DNA of 64,000 nucleotides from Dysgonomonas hofstadii (GCF_014196915.1 NZ_JACIEP010000008.1:158957-222956); one strand, 5' to 3'; numbered from the stretch's first letter, positions 53,180 to 62,462 are shown. Notes: generated by a model from the letters alone, not told the origin. A program made the numbers and translations.

Positions 53180-54070
53180 TTACCTGTATTTCTCTGTATA
53201 TAAATGATGGATAATACCATCTACTAACCCGACCTTAGGCACATATATCTCGTTTATCTTACAGACTTTGCCTATCATAAGGAAAATATTCAGCGCAGGT
53301 ATGATCACATCGGCACGATATGTATTCAGTTTGAAATTCTGTATGCGTTCTTCATAACTAAGGTCTTTAAGGGCATCATACAACACTTTAACTTCAGTAT
53401 AATTAAGTGGCTCTTTTTCCCTCTTACCAAGCATCTTATGTACTTTATTTATATTTCCTCCCGAAGCAATAATACTTAAAGGCGCATATTGTTTATAGAT
53501 ATCTTTCAGCCATGATTTAAAACGTTTCACTTCACTATCGTTCACAGCATCCACAAGCATACGCACTGTACCCATCTGGAATGAATTAGATGTAATCTTA
53601 TGCTGGCTGCTATATACGATAATCTCGGTACTACCACCTCCCACATCCACATACAGATAGTTGCGGTCTCTGTCCATCACACTATCCAAACCTCCGGCCT
53701 CATAGATAATGTCGGCTTCTTCCTGCCCCACGATTATTTCTATATTTATGCCACTCTCTTTCAGAATTGAGGCTGTTATCAATCTTCCATTTTCGGCATC
53801 ACGCATAGCACTGGTAGCACAAGCCCGGTAATCAGTCACGCCATAAGCTTTCATTATATGAGAAAAACCCTGCATAGCTTCAATAAGGCGTTCCTTTTTT
53901 TCTTCGCTGATCTCACCTCTAGTAAACACATCTTCGCCCAGACGGATCGGCACACGCAAAAAAGCGGTCTTCTTAAAATCGACCGATGCGCCATTAGATT
54001 CTATATTATTGATAAGCAGACGTATAGCATTGGACCCGATATCTATTGCTCCGAAAATATCTGTTTTCAT
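53180..54070 (-). CDS. ppx: exopolyphosphatase / Ppx-GppA family (first copy)
   Basis: 296 aa, the two-domain ASKHA core without the C-terminal HD extension. AIDIGSNAIRLL at 8-19 (phosphate 1), DVGGGSTEI near 142-150 (phosphate 2) and SGGNINK. It hydrolyses terminal phosphates of polyphosphate or pppGpp. It starts at the base after the ppk1 stop, so it is in the same operon. It differs clearly from the second Ppx at 56217. Confidence 0.9.
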   Translation of the reverse strand: MKTDIFGAIDIGSNAIRLLINNIESNGASVDFKKTAFLRVPIRLGEDVFTRGEISEEKKERLIEAMQGFSHIMKAYGVTDYRACATSAMRDAENGRLITASILKESGINIEIIVGQEEADIIYEAGGLDSVMDRDRNYLYVDVGGGSTEIIVYSSQHKITSNSFQMGTVRMLVDAVNDSEVKRFKSWLKDIYKQYAPLSIIASGGNINKVHKMLGKREKEPLNYTEVKVLYDALKDLSYEERIQNFKLNTYRADVIIPALNIFLMIGKVCKINEIYVPKVGLVDGIIHHLYTEKYR

Positions 54071-56101
54071 TTACTTCATGTTTTTATAATAATCGTACAA
54101 TGCTATCTGCGAACGGCACGAAGCATCATCGCCTTTCTCTACATATGTATTGCTTCCGAAGACGGCCAGATCGCGGGCTTTTTCGTTGTCAGACCATTGT
54201 ATATCAAACACCTCCATCAGTGTTGTCTTTATCTTTTTGTCGGCAATAGGAATCCCGACTTCCACACGGCGGTCAAGATTGCGGTTCATCCAATCGGCAC
54301 TCATTATGTAAACTTTCTCATCACAATCATTACAGAATATAGCCATACGGGCATGCTCCAAATAGCGATCCACAATGCTTATCACACGAATATTTTCACT
54401 TTGCCCTTTCAGTTGTGGCTGCAAACAGCAAGCACCCCTCACAATCAGCCTGATATCAACTCCCACGCTGCTGGCCTTATAAAGAAGGTTGATCACATTC
54501 TCATCTGTGAGACTATTAAATTTGGCGTAAATATAAGCTTGCTTTCCATTCTGAGCATTCTTTATTTCTCTTTTTATCAGGTCTTCAAACTGAGTCCTCA
54601 TATAATAGGGCGATACCATCAGCTTTTTACAAGTAAAATGCTTATGGGTATTTATCAGAAAATCAAAAATAGTTCTGGCATCCAATACAACCTGCAGGTT
54701 CGATGTAAACAATCCATAATCGCCATATATGCGGGCTGTGTCTTCATTGAAGTTACCTGTACCTACATATACATAGCCTTTGTTTTGTCTCTCCACAAGC
54801 ACCAGTTTGCTATGCACTTTCAGTCCGTTTACGCCATGTATAACCTTTACACCTTCCTTTTGCAGCAGTTCAGAATATTCCACATTCTGTTCTTCATCGA
54901 AGCGGGCAAACAATTCGAGTAAAACCACTACCTTTTTTCCATTCTTAGCAGCATTTATCAGGGCATTAATAACCTTTGAATGCTCGGCCGTACGGTAAAG
55001 CGTTATGTAGATACTTTCTACCTTTGGATCGATAGCCGCTTCACGCAGGAAATCTATAAAATGATTGAAAGTATGATAGGGATAATTCAATAAGATATCT
55101 TTCTTGTTGATTACTTTCAGAATACTGGAAAAAGGGATAATATAGGGATGCTGCAAGGGTTCCATGTTCTTGCTTTCCAGATCGGGACGCACTTTTGGAA
55201 ACTTCATCAGGTCACGCATCAAATGATAGCGTCCGCCGGCATCCAATCCGTCTTTACCTCTCAATTTCAATTTTTTGGTAATGATATCGAGCAGATCATC
55301 AGGCATTTCCCTGTCATAAATAAGCCTCACAGGTTGACCATGCAGGCGGTTCTGAAGTCCGGTTTCCATTTTTTCCACAAGACTTTTCGATATATCATCG
55401 TCGAGTGTTAATTGTGCATCACGCATCAGTTTGAATGTATAAGCCGAGATAGTCTTGTAATTAAACATGAAGAATATCTCGTCGAGACACAAACGGATAA
55501 TATCGTCAAGGAAAATAATATCGTTACGATCACCTGCCGAAGGTAGTACCACAAAACGGGGACAAGTACTACTCACCGGAATCTGGATAACGGCATAACG
55601 GGGATTACTCCCACTACCCGAACTCATTTTCACCGCATGATAAATATTATTATCCTGCAGGAAAGGCATTTCTGTTGTTTTCCGTATTATCAGCGGCACA
55701 AGACGCTGGCTGACCACCGAGGAGAAATATTCGTGACAAAATTGCTTTTGCTTACGGGTCAGTTGTTTTTCATTTACCACATATATACCCTGTTGCTCCA
55801 TTTCGGACAAAACTTCGTTATATGTTTTCACAAACTTTGTCTGTCCCTCGCTTACCTGCGTATTAATCAGCGGCAACAATTCTTTTGCAGTATACCCTCC
55901 TGTAAAGGCGGGAGCTTTTTTCCCTTTTATCTGACTGAGGCGTACAATATTGGCAACACGCACTTTTATAAATTCATCCTGATTATTGGAGAATATACCC
56001 AAAAAGCGCAACCGTTGTATCAAAGGCACTGTCTTATCCTGTGCCTCCTGCAATACCCGTTCGTTAAATGTAAGCCAGCTTAAATCCCTGTTATTTATCA
56101 T
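54071..56101 (-). CDS. ppk: polyphosphate kinase 1
   Basis: 676 aa from the ATG at 56101; a TTG at 56122 adds seven residues ahead of the usual NRDLSWLTFNERVLQEA start. N-terminal domain, head domain and two phospholipase-D-like C-terminal domains: catalytic His in VHSKLVLVER (phosphorylated in the family), GTGNFNEDTARIYGD, and second His in YLEHARMAIF. It polymerises ATP gamma-phosphate into polyP. Flanked on both sides by ppx genes on the same strand. Confidence 0.95.
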   Translation of the reverse strand: MINNRDLSWLTFNERVLQEAQDKTVPLIQRLRFLGIFSNNQDEFIKVRVANIVRLSQIKGKKAPAFTGGYTAKELLPLINTQVSEGQTKFVKTYNEVLSEMEQQGIYVVNEKQLTRKQKQFCHEYFSSVVSQRLVPLIIRKTTEMPFLQDNNIYHAVKMSSGSGSNPRYAVIQIPVSSTCPRFVVLPSAGDRNDIIFLDDIIRLCLDEIFFMFNYKTISAYTFKLMRDAQLTLDDDISKSLVEKMETGLQNRLHGQPVRLIYDREMPDDLLDIITKKLKLRGKDGLDAGGRYHLMRDLMKFPKVRPDLESKNMEPLQHPYIIPFSSILKVINKKDILLNYPYHTFNHFIDFLREAAIDPKVESIYITLYRTAEHSKVINALINAAKNGKKVVVLLELFARFDEEQNVEYSELLQKEGVKVIHGVNGLKVHSKLVLVERQNKGYVYVGTGNFNEDTARIYGDYGLFTSNLQVVLDARTIFDFLINTHKHFTCKKLMVSPYYMRTQFEDLIKREIKNAQNGKQAYIYAKFNSLTDENVINLLYKASSVGVDIRLIVRGACCLQPQLKGQSENIRVISIVDRYLEHARMAIFCNDCDEKVYIMSADWMNRNLDRRVEVGIPIADKKIKTTLMEVFDIQWSDNEKARDLAVFGSNTYVEKGDDASCRSQIALYDYYKNMK

Positions 56102-56216
56102 CTCGAATTTAATAACATCCAAATACTATCTCTTGTTTTAAACAACTTACAAGCAAAGTAGTTGCCTGATTAGGATATAAAGTTAAAATTTTATTTACAA
56201 TCATGTATATTACAAT

Positions 56217-57122
56217 CTACGAGACCGCCTGATCTGGTGTATTAACAAAATGCTGAAAATACAAATCTTTGATAATTCCATCCGATACGCCGATAATCGG
56301 GGTTTCAATAACCAAAGCACGTGCCAGCTTCATTATCTTTAGATAAATATCGATTGCCGGAATAATCACATCCGCCCGGTTCATGTTTATATTGTATTTT
56401 ATAAGTCTGTCTTCGTATGGCATTTTCCTGAATTTATAGGAAAATCCCACCAGTTCCTCCCGTCTTATCCGTCCGCAGCGGCGAAGTAGTGAATCGAGTT
56501 TATTGATGTTACCACCCGAACCTATAAGTGATACTTTTGGATAAGAATAACTGTATTGCACAAGCCAGTCTTTCATTCTCACCCATTCCTGTTTTTCCTC
56601 CTCTTCCGATAATGTCCTTATTGTCCCTAAACGAAACGATTCGGTCGCAACCTCCTCATTTCGGTAAAAAATTACCATTTCGGTATTGCCACCCCCTACA
56701 TCAGTATAAATATAGGCACGGTCTTCTTCCAGCAGTTCATTGATACTGTTAGCTAGTATAAAACGTGCTTCTTCCTTGCAGTCTACTATTTCTATATTTA
56801 TTCCCGTTTGCGACAACACATAATCAAGGACCTCTTCCCTGTTGACAGCCTCCCTGATTGCCGAAGTTGCACATACGCGCCATTTGAGAACATTGTTCAC
56901 CTGAACAAGACCATCGAAGGATTTCATAAGAATAGCCAGCTTCTCTTTTTTGAGATCACTTATATAGCCATTCGAGAATGTATCTTCCCCTAATTTTAGA
57001 GGGATACGTATAAGAGAATCTTTCTTAAAGACCGGTTTCCCATGATAATCAAAAACATCTGTAATCAGTAACCGTACCGAATTTGAGCCGATATCTACAG
57101 CCCCCAACCGTTTAACATCCAT
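56217..57122 (-). CDS. exopolyphosphatase / Ppx-GppA family (second copy)
   Basis: 301 aa. AVDIGSNSVRLLI at 8-20, TDVGGGNTEMVIF near 140-152 and GSGGNINKLD. It shares fold and length with the first copy but only moderate identity, so the duplication is old. It is 95 bases upstream of the ppk1 start, probably the first gene of a ppx-ppk1-ppx unit. It may prefer pppGpp or a different polyP length. Confidence 0.9.
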   Translation of the reverse strand: MDVKRLGAVDIGSNSVRLLITDVFDYHGKPVFKKDSLIRIPLKLGEDTFSNGYISDLKKEKLAILMKSFDGLVQVNNVLKWRVCATSAIREAVNREEVLDYVLSQTGINIEIVDCKEEARFILANSINELLEEDRAYIYTDVGGGNTEMVIFYRNEEVATESFRLGTIRTLSEEEEKQEWVRMKDWLVQYSYSYPKVSLIGSGGNINKLDSLLRRCGRIRREELVGFSYKFRKMPYEDRLIKYNINMNRADVIIPAIDIYLKIMKLARALVIETPIIGVSDGIIKDLYFQHFVNTPDQAVS

Positions 57123-57209
57123 ATACCTATCATTTTGGGAACGAAGATAAGAGATAACGGTTACGATATGGTAACGATAAGATGTAGATAAGGTTAAGTG
57201 TCGGTCTCC

Positions 57210-57872
57210 TTACTTATTTTTAAATATTTCTTCAAACAGCATCTTCATTTTGATCTTCACTTCCTGCATATCAATACTACTTCCCAGTTCTTTTTTCAGG
57301 GAGGTAACTCCCTTGTCAATAAATCCGCAAGGATTAATTAACGAAAAATAAGACAGGTCGGTATTTACATTTAATGCAAATCCATGCATGGTCACAAAAC
57401 GACTGCTACGGACTCCGATAGCTGCAATTTTTCTCGTTTTTGAAGGTTCGGCTGTATCAATCCAAACACCGGCAGCTCCTGCAAGCCGTTCACTTTGGAT
57501 ATTATATCCGGCCAAAAAACGAATAATAATTTCCTCTACATTAAATATATACTGTCGTAATCCTATATTAAATGATTCGAGATCGAAAATCGGATAACCG
57601 ACCAGTTGTCCCGGTCCGTGATAAGTGACGTCACCTCCCCTGTCAATTTGGAAAACCGATATGCCCTTCTCCTTTAGAAATTTTTCCTGAAAAAGCAGAT
57701 TCTCTTGTTTACCATGTTTTCCAATTGTGATAACATGCGGATGCTCGCAAAACAGCAGATGACTTTGAGGCTTTAGCTCTTTCTCCTTGCAAGACAGGGC
57801 TTCAGCGAACAGCCTTTCCTGATAATCCCATGCCTTGCCGTATTCTATTATTCCTAAATCTTCGTATATCAT
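57210..57872 (-). CDS. lipB: octanoyltransferase
   Basis: 220 aa from the ATG at 57872; a TTG 19 codons upstream would overlap ruvC and adds nothing conserved. Motifs: RGGDVTYHGPGQLVGYPI, KIAAIGVR with the catalytic Lys, MHGFALNV and NPCGFIDKGVTSL with the catalytic Cys. It transfers octanoate from ACP to lipoyl domains. It follows ruvC by 11 bases. Confidence 0.94.
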   Translation of the reverse strand: MIYEDLGIIEYGKAWDYQERLFAEALSCKEKELKPQSHLLFCEHPHVITIGKHGKQENLLFQEKFLKEKGISVFQIDRGGDVTYHGPGQLVGYPIFDLESFNIGLRQYIFNVEEIIIRFLAGYNIQSERLAGAAGVWIDTAEPSKTRKIAAIGVRSSRFVTMHGFALNVNTDLSYFSLINPCGFIDKGVTSLKKELGSSIDMQEVKIKMKMLFEEIFKNK

Positions 57873-57883
57873 TCTGATTATCT

Positions 57884-58447
57884 TTATTTTTTCACTTTCC
57901 CCGGATTTTTGTTTATAAAGTCTTTCCAACTTGTAAACTTTTTATCCATGGACGGGTTATTTGTTTGGAAAAAATGGCAAACCGCAGCAGCCAATCCGTC
58001 AGTGGCGTCCATCTGTGGCAGCATATTTTCATCGGGAATACGCAGGTAATGTTGCAACATATAGGCAACCTGCTCTTTCGCTGCGCGACCGTTTCCGGTA
58101 ATCGACATTTTAATTTTCAGCGGTGCATATTCAAAAATGGGAATATCCCTCGATAGTGCCGCTGCCATAGCTACCCCCTGCGCACGACCAAGCTTGAGCA
58201 TACTTTGCACATTTTTTCCGAAAAAAGGTGCTTCGATAGCCAGTTCATCGGGAAGAAATTCATCTATCAATCCGATTATACGTTCAAAGATTCGGCGAAG
58301 CTTCAGGTAGTGGTCATCATATTTGCTCAATTGCAATACGCCCATTGCCATCAGTTCGGGCTTGTTGTTTACAACCCGTAATACTCCATACCCCATGACC
58401 TGCGTTCCGGGATCGATACCTAATATAATGCGTTCGCGTTCTATCAT
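57884..58447 (-). CDS. ruvC: crossover junction endodeoxyribonuclease RuvC
   Basis: 187 aa, normal for RuvC. First catalytic Asp in [13 protein letters not shown] (about 8-20), Glu in [18 protein letters not shown], and the final acidic pair near [13 protein letters not shown]. It resolves Holliday junctions. The stretch [14 protein letters not shown] matches the conserved DNA-binding region. One base separates it from the DUF4286 stop. Confidence 0.95.
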   Translation of the reverse strand: MIERERIILGIDPGTQVMGYGVLRVVNNKPELMAMGVLQLSKYDDHYLKLRRIFERIIGLIDEFLPDELAIEAPFFGKNVQSMLKLGRAQGVAMAAALSRDIPIFEYAPLKIKMSITGNGRAAKEQVAYMLQHYLRIPDENMLPQMDATDGLAAAVCHFFQTNNPSMDKKFTSWKDFINKNPGKVKK

Positions 58448-58448
58448 C

Positions 58449-58757
58449 CTATAATTCTATTTCTTCGAGTATGGTAACAAAACCGAGAGCCTTATTCCCG
58501 AAGCGTTCTGTCAGTTGTTTTTGCAGATGCAACCCGTCTGTTGAATACCAATGATTGAGCGTATCCATATTTTTCACCTTAAACTGCAATGAATAACTTG
58601 TACCGCTTTCTTCGTGTTGAGAATGGATACGTGCAAAGCGTGGTTCGTGAAGGAAACCACTCATGGAAGCCTTCTGTACATAAACCTCTTTCATAAAACG
58701 AATATATTCATCGCATACATCGTCTTCCACATGAAAGGTTGTATTGTATATTATCAT
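58449..58757 (-). CDS. DUF4286 family protein
   Basis: 102 aa. Ferredoxin-like pattern: [45 protein letters not shown], and a C-terminal [14 protein letters not shown] strand. This matches DUF4286, a small Bacteroidota family next to ruvC in many genomes; function unknown. It is the first gene of a DUF4286-ruvC-lipB unit with its own -7 box. Confidence 0.85.
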   Translation of the reverse strand: MIIYNTTFHVEDDVCDEYIRFMKEVYVQKASMSGFLHEPRFARIHSQHEESGTSYSLQFKVKNMDTLNHWYSTDGLHLQKQLTERFGNKALGFVTILEEIEL

Positions 58758-58779
58758 CTTTTACAAACAATATGAATAA

Positions 58780-58787
58780 CAAAAGTA
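58780..58787 (-). promoter_or_regulatory. -7 box of DUF4286-ruvC-lipB
   Basis: Minus strand TACTTTTG matches TAnnTTTG, 22 bases before the ATG at 58757. Confidence 0.5.
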
Positions 58788-59144
58788 CGAAAAATTTATC
58801 GATGTCCATGTCGTAACCTAAAGAGTTGTAGTAGTTAAAAAACAAGCGGGTTTTATGGATTTTTTGATTTTGAATTATCTATAAAAAAAAATGATGAAAT
58901 TAATGTGTCGATATGCCAATGTGCCAATGAAAAATAAAAAGAGTAAAATATGTAAGAAACAACGTTCCGCTGAACGTAGAGTAGCTAATTGTCAGGTTTT
59001 ACACCTCACCCCAGCCCTCTCCCTTTGGAGAGGGGGCTGCAAAGCCACGAAAAGAAAACTCTCATCAGTTCTCCTCCCTTTTGGGGGAGGCCGGGAGGGG
59101 TGGAAAAATTAAAATATGCGTCAACTTTGTCAACTTTTAACATT
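58788..59144. other. gene-free spacer with repeat words and a REP-like element
   Basis: No gene. GATATGCCAATGTGCCAATGA near 58910 and AAAAAGAGTAAAA near 58936 are words shared with the 110-base repeat. The palindromic element is listed separately. The open frame running through here into the TonB-like gene has no homologous content before 59145. Confidence 0.75.
59003..59104. repeat. REP/BIME-like pair of inverted palindromes
   Basis: A first unit, CCTCACCCCAGCCCTCTCC...GGAGAGGGGG (59004-59037), and a second unit CTCCTCCCTTTTGGGGGAGG...GGGAGGGGTGG (59071-59103) are GC-rich hairpins in opposite orientation, about 33 bases apart, in an AT-rich spacer. This is the arrangement of bacterial interspersed mosaic elements mobilised by Y1 (IS200-like) transposases. 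Confidence 0.75.
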
Positions 59145-59876
59145 ATGAAAAACTTTCTGCTATTTCTATTATTACTAATTCCGGTTTCCGTATGTATCGG
59201 ACAAGAAGATAACGAAAAACCTTTTGTAGAATACGAAAAGATGCCTCAGTTTCCGGGAGGGGAGGCGGAGATGCTTTCGTTTATTAAAAAACATTTTACT
59301 TATCCCCAATCGGCGACAGACCAGGAAATAGAAGGACGGGTAACAATACGTTTCGTTGTGAGGAAAACAGGCTATGTTGACAATATTACGATTATCAGGG
59401 GTATTCATCCTGAATGTGACAGTGTGGCTATTAGCATTATTAAAAAAATGCCGAAATGGGAACCGGGAGGAATCTATAAAGATAGCGTACTGCATTTGAT
59501 GGACACTTACTTTACTCTACCTATTATTTTCAAGTTACCTTATGAGATTGTAGATGGAGAGAAGATATACACGGTAGCAGATACTATGCCTCAATTCACC
59601 GGAGGGATGAGCGACTTATTCAATTTTATTGCTGCCAATTTGAAATATCCGCATCAAGGTATGTGTGTGCAAGGGAGAGTTACTATCCGTTTTGTTGTTA
59701 CAAAAGAGGGTAAAGTTATTAATCCTGTTGTACTAAGGAGCCTCGAACCTAATTATTTTGATAAAGAAGCTTTACGGGTAATCGGTATTATGCCCGACTG
59801 GATTCCGGCAAAGCATAACGGAGAAAACGTAAACACTTATTTTACAATGCCTGTATCATTCAGGTTAAGTCATTGA
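59145..59876 (+). CDS. exported protein with two TonB C-terminal-like domains
   Basis: 243 aa from the ATG at 59145, which begins a signal peptide (KNFLLFLLLLIPVSVCIG). Two homologous units: residues 33-130 and 148-241, each starting MPQF-x-GG, with TYPQ/KYPH, GRVTIRFVV, and MPKW/MPDW. This is the TonB_C domain of energy transducers, here duplicated and without an N-terminal membrane anchor or proline-rich arm. A canonical TonB role is unlikely; partner binding in the periplasm is inferred. Its end overlaps the Dph6-like gene by 17 bases. Confidence 0.82.
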   Translation: MKNFLLFLLLLIPVSVCIGQEDNEKPFVEYEKMPQFPGGEAEMLSFIKKHFTYPQSATDQEIEGRVTIRFVVRKTGYVDNITIIRGIHPECDSVAISIIKKMPKWEPGGIYKDSVLHLMDTYFTLPIIFKLPYEIVDGEKIYTVADTMPQFTGGMSDLFNFIAANLKYPHQGMCVQGRVTIRFVVTKEGKVINPVVLRSLEPNYFDKEALRVIGIMPDWIPAKHNGENVNTYFTMPVSFRLSH

Positions 59877-60567
59877 GATTGGCAAACCAATAAGAATACT
59901 CTTTGATTGTACCGTCATCGAGTGTGAAAAGATAAGTTTTTTTCTCTGGTCTCCCTAATGAGTAAGGGACAGAATAACTAAATATATCGCCATCGTAGCA
60001 AAAGGTGTGATATTCGCCATTCTCACCACAAATATCCATATCTGTTGGCAGTTCGGATATCAAATCTTTATCGACATGGCGGCCAATGAAGAAACTATCA
60101 AGAATATCAGCCATAGTGGTTACGATGACCGTCTTTAGTCCAGATGCCAGGAATTCATCCATTATCCCGGCAGGACCTTTATCCCAAAGCGGCTCTACAA
60201 CAGTTATCCCATAGGGTTTGAGTTGCTTCTCCCTGTACGATTTCACATCGTGGAGAAATATATCGCCAAAAATAAAATGGTTGACACCGAGTTCTTTGAA
60301 ATATGAAACAGCTTTTTGCATCTCGCTTTCGTAATCGCTCATATTTCCCTGAGGGGTAAGATCGACTATATATAGAGGGATGCCAATACTGTCGGCTTGC
60401 TTTTGCAGCAATGATTCGGGAATGGCATGCATGGTGGAACGACGGCTGTCTCTGTTGATGGTAGTAAGTAGTGCGATAACTTCATATTCCTGTTCATTCA
60501 ATACCTTATGCAAGGCCAAAGCCGAATCTTTTCCTCCGCTCCAGTTGAATACCGCCTTATTCTTCAT
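59860..60567 (-). CDS. Dph6-family (diphthine--ammonia ligase-like) ATP pyrophosphatase
   Basis: 235 aa. N-terminal PP-loop FNWSGGKDSALAL (8-20), HAIPESLLQKQA and FGDIFLHDVKSYREKQLKPYGI are characteristic of the MJ0570/Dph6 group. Bacteria lack diphthamide, so the true substrate is unknown; it probably adenylates and amidates a small molecule. It overlaps the SDR gene by 11 bases, the two being co-transcribed with the kinase upstream. Confidence 0.82.
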   Translation of the reverse strand: MKNKAVFNWSGGKDSALALHKVLNEQEYEVIALLTTINRDSRRSTMHAIPESLLQKQADSIGIPLYIVDLTPQGNMSDYESEMQKAVSYFKELGVNHFIFGDIFLHDVKSYREKQLKPYGITVVEPLWDKGPAGIMDEFLASGLKTVIVTTMADILDSFFIGRHVDKDLISELPTDMDICGENGEYHTFCYDGDIFSYSVPYSLGRPEKKTYLFTLDDGTIKEYSYWFANLNDLT

Positions 60568-61318
60568 AGATCATTTTCTTGGTCATTCCACCGTCCACTA
60601 CGATATTCTGACCATTGATGAAGTTATTCTGAGGCTGGCAAAGGAACAGACATGTACGTGCAATATCCTCGGGAATGCCTACCCTACCCGATGGATGTTG
60701 CTTATGATCTGTCGGTTTTAGTTTATCATAATCTCCGGTTTCTATCCAGCCCGGACTAATGCAGTTCACTGTTATATTATATTCGCTAAGAGATATAGCC
60801 AGGGAATGGGTAAGTGAAACAATACCACCTTTAGATGCAGCATAAGCCTCCGAATTTGGTTCGCTCATCAGATAACGGGTAGACGACATATTTATAATGC
60901 GTCCGTATGTATTTAATTTCGAATTCTTGGAACGATGGGCAGCCAGTAATTTGGAAGTAATAAAAACAGGCCGGAGATTGATATTGAGTATCTTATCGAA
61001 CTTGTTTACCGAGGTCTCCAGGATAGAGCCAAAGCCACCGACACCAACATTGTTGATCACAATATCTATATCCCCCTTCTTATCGAGAATACTATTGACC
61101 GTATTACCCAGCAACCCGGCATCGGAAACATCCAGTTTTATAAAAGAGCATTTATATTCGTTGAGTTCGTCACAGAGTTTCTTTCCAGCCGATTCGTCTA
61201 TATCGCAGAAAATAACGTCCGCCCCGGCCTCACAGAATAGTGTAACTATCGCTTTACCAATGCCGCTGGCTCCACCGGTTATAAATGCGATTTTATCTTT
61301 AATACACGGATTATCCAT
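60557..61318 (-). CDS. SDR family NAD(P)-dependent oxidoreductase
   Basis: 253 aa, classical SDR. Cofactor motif TGGASGIGKAI (15-25), NNVGVGG near 89, active-site Ser with YAASKGG, and SPGWIETGDY. The C-terminus has QNNFINGQNIVVDGGMT. Substrate unknown; 3-oxoacyl-reductase or sugar dehydrogenase types both fit. Its start abuts the kinase stop (61319), so the unit is kinase-SDR-Dph6-like. Confidence 0.88.
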   Translation of the reverse strand: MDNPCIKDKIAFITGGASGIGKAIVTLFCEAGADVIFCDIDESAGKKLCDELNEYKCSFIKLDVSDAGLLGNTVNSILDKKGDIDIVINNVGVGGFGSILETSVNKFDKILNINLRPVFITSKLLAAHRSKNSKLNTYGRIINMSSTRYLMSEPNSEAYAASKGGIVSLTHSLAISLSEYNITVNCISPGWIETGDYDKLKPTDHKQHPSGRVGIPEDIARTCLFLCQPQNNFINGQNIVVDGGMTKKMIYEE

Positions 61319-62296
61319 TTATGCCATCTGTTTTATTTGCTTGATAAGGCTTTCCCACTTATTGTCGTTTATTTTTGCTCCCACTTCCTGAATTACTTCA
61401 CCGGCTAATAATGTCCCTATCTCGCCGCATACGGATAACGGATAATTATTTATCAACCCGTAGATAAATCCCGATGCATATGAGTCACCAGCACCGGTAG
61501 AATCGACACAAGATACTTTTAATGCAGGTACAAGTACTTTTTCTTCACCTCTTTGTATCCACGAACCTTTTGCCCCTACTTTTACGATAGCGATATCTGT
61601 CCGTTGGGCAAGAATACCAATAGTTTCCTCCACATCCAGATCCAACAGGGTTTCAGCTTCCTGCTGATTGGCAAATACTATATCAACATAACGGGGAATA
61701 ATTTCGAGTAAAAAGTCCCGGCTTTCTTCCACGATATTATAACTGGCCATATCGAGGATCACTTTTGCTCCTGCAGCTTTGGCAAGCTGAATAGCAGTGC
61801 GGATAAGATCATAATTCTGAACGAGATAACCTTCTATATAGAAATAGTCATATCCTTCAAAATCTTCTTTTTTCAAATCGTCAGCCTTCAATAAGGCCGC
61901 CGCACCCAGATAAGTACCGAACGTACGTTCTCCATCTTTCGATATAAATGTCGAAGCTACTCCCGAAGCCTCATCGGCTTCTATCAGATGGGTGTTTATA
62001 TTATTCTTAATGAGATCGTCTTTATAATATTTTCCGAAGAAGTCTTTGCCTATTCTCCCCAGAAACCCGGTTTCTACTCCAAGTTTAGCAAGGCCAACTA
62101 TTGTATTCGATGCAGATCCGCCGGAAACAATATCAGTTTTTAACTTCCCTATTTCTTCGCTGATCATTTTAAACTTTGCATCATCTATAAGCTGCATGCT
62201 ACCTTTCGGAAGATCAAGGGTTTCGAGCAAGCCGTCATTTTCTATAATGGCTAAAACGTCAACTAACGCATTACCCATTCCAAGTACTTTTGTCAT
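61319..62296 (-). CDS. PfkB-family carbohydrate/adenosine kinase
   Basis: 325 aa. N-terminal GMGNALVDVLA and SGGSASNTIVGLAKLG, and the catalytic C-terminal DSTGAGDSYASGFIYGL with anion hole and Asp base. It resembles Bacteroidota adenosine/ribokinase-like enzymes; adenosine kinase is the usual annotation, but the sugar cannot be told from sequence. First gene of a three-gene unit; a near match TATCTTTA to a -7 box is at 62318-62325 on the minus strand. Confidence 0.85.
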   Translation of the reverse strand: MTKVLGMGNALVDVLAIIENDGLLETLDLPKGSMQLIDDAKFKMISEEIGKLKTDIVSGGSASNTIVGLAKLGVETGFLGRIGKDFFGKYYKDDLIKNNINTHLIEADEASGVASTFISKDGERTFGTYLGAAALLKADDLKKEDFEGYDYFYIEGYLVQNYDLIRTAIQLAKAAGAKVILDMASYNIVEESRDFLLEIIPRYVDIVFANQQEAETLLDLDVEETIGILAQRTDIAIVKVGAKGSWIQRGEEKVLVPALKVSCVDSTGAGDSYASGFIYGLINNYPLSVCGEIGTLLAGEVIQEVGAKINDNKWESLIKQIKQMA

Positions 62297-62324
62297 TCTT
62301 TATTTAAAATTTTGCGTAAAGATA

Positions 62325-62355
62325 TTGCATAATTCAGAAATATGCCCTACTTTTG
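62325..62355 (+). promoter_or_regulatory. promoter of tRNA-Asn
   Basis: TTG at 62325-62327, 20 bases, then TACTTTTG at 62348-62355. Transcription would start about 15-20 bases before the tRNA. Confidence 0.7.
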
Positions 62356-62377
62356 CCTCACTTTTGAAGGAAAAAAT

Positions 62378-62451
62378 TCTTCCTTAGCTCAGTCGGTTAG
62401 AGCATCTGACTGTTAATCAGAGGGTCCTTGGTTCAAGTCCAAGAGGAAGAG
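62378..62451 (+). tRNA. tRNA-Asn (anticodon GTT)
   Basis: 74 nt folded by hand. Acceptor stem TCTTCCT/AGGAAGA (7 bp), D stem GCTC/GAGC, anticodon stem TCTGA/TCAGA with loop CTGTTAA (anticodon GTT at 62412-62414), variable loop of five, T stem CTTGG/CCAAG with loop TTCAAGT, discriminator G. No encoded CCA. A good promoter and terminator frame it. Confidence 0.97.
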
Positions 62452-62462
62452 CAAAATAAATT

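Noticed and set aside
53858..54922. 354-aa plus-strand frame opposite ppx and ppk1
   Set aside because: Shadow of two well-supported genes; composition (Ile/Phe/His-rich, no motif) typical of antisense translation.
58989..59144. N-terminal extension of the TonB-like protein
   Set aside because: The extension is the translation of the REP-like element; the signal peptide starts at 59145.
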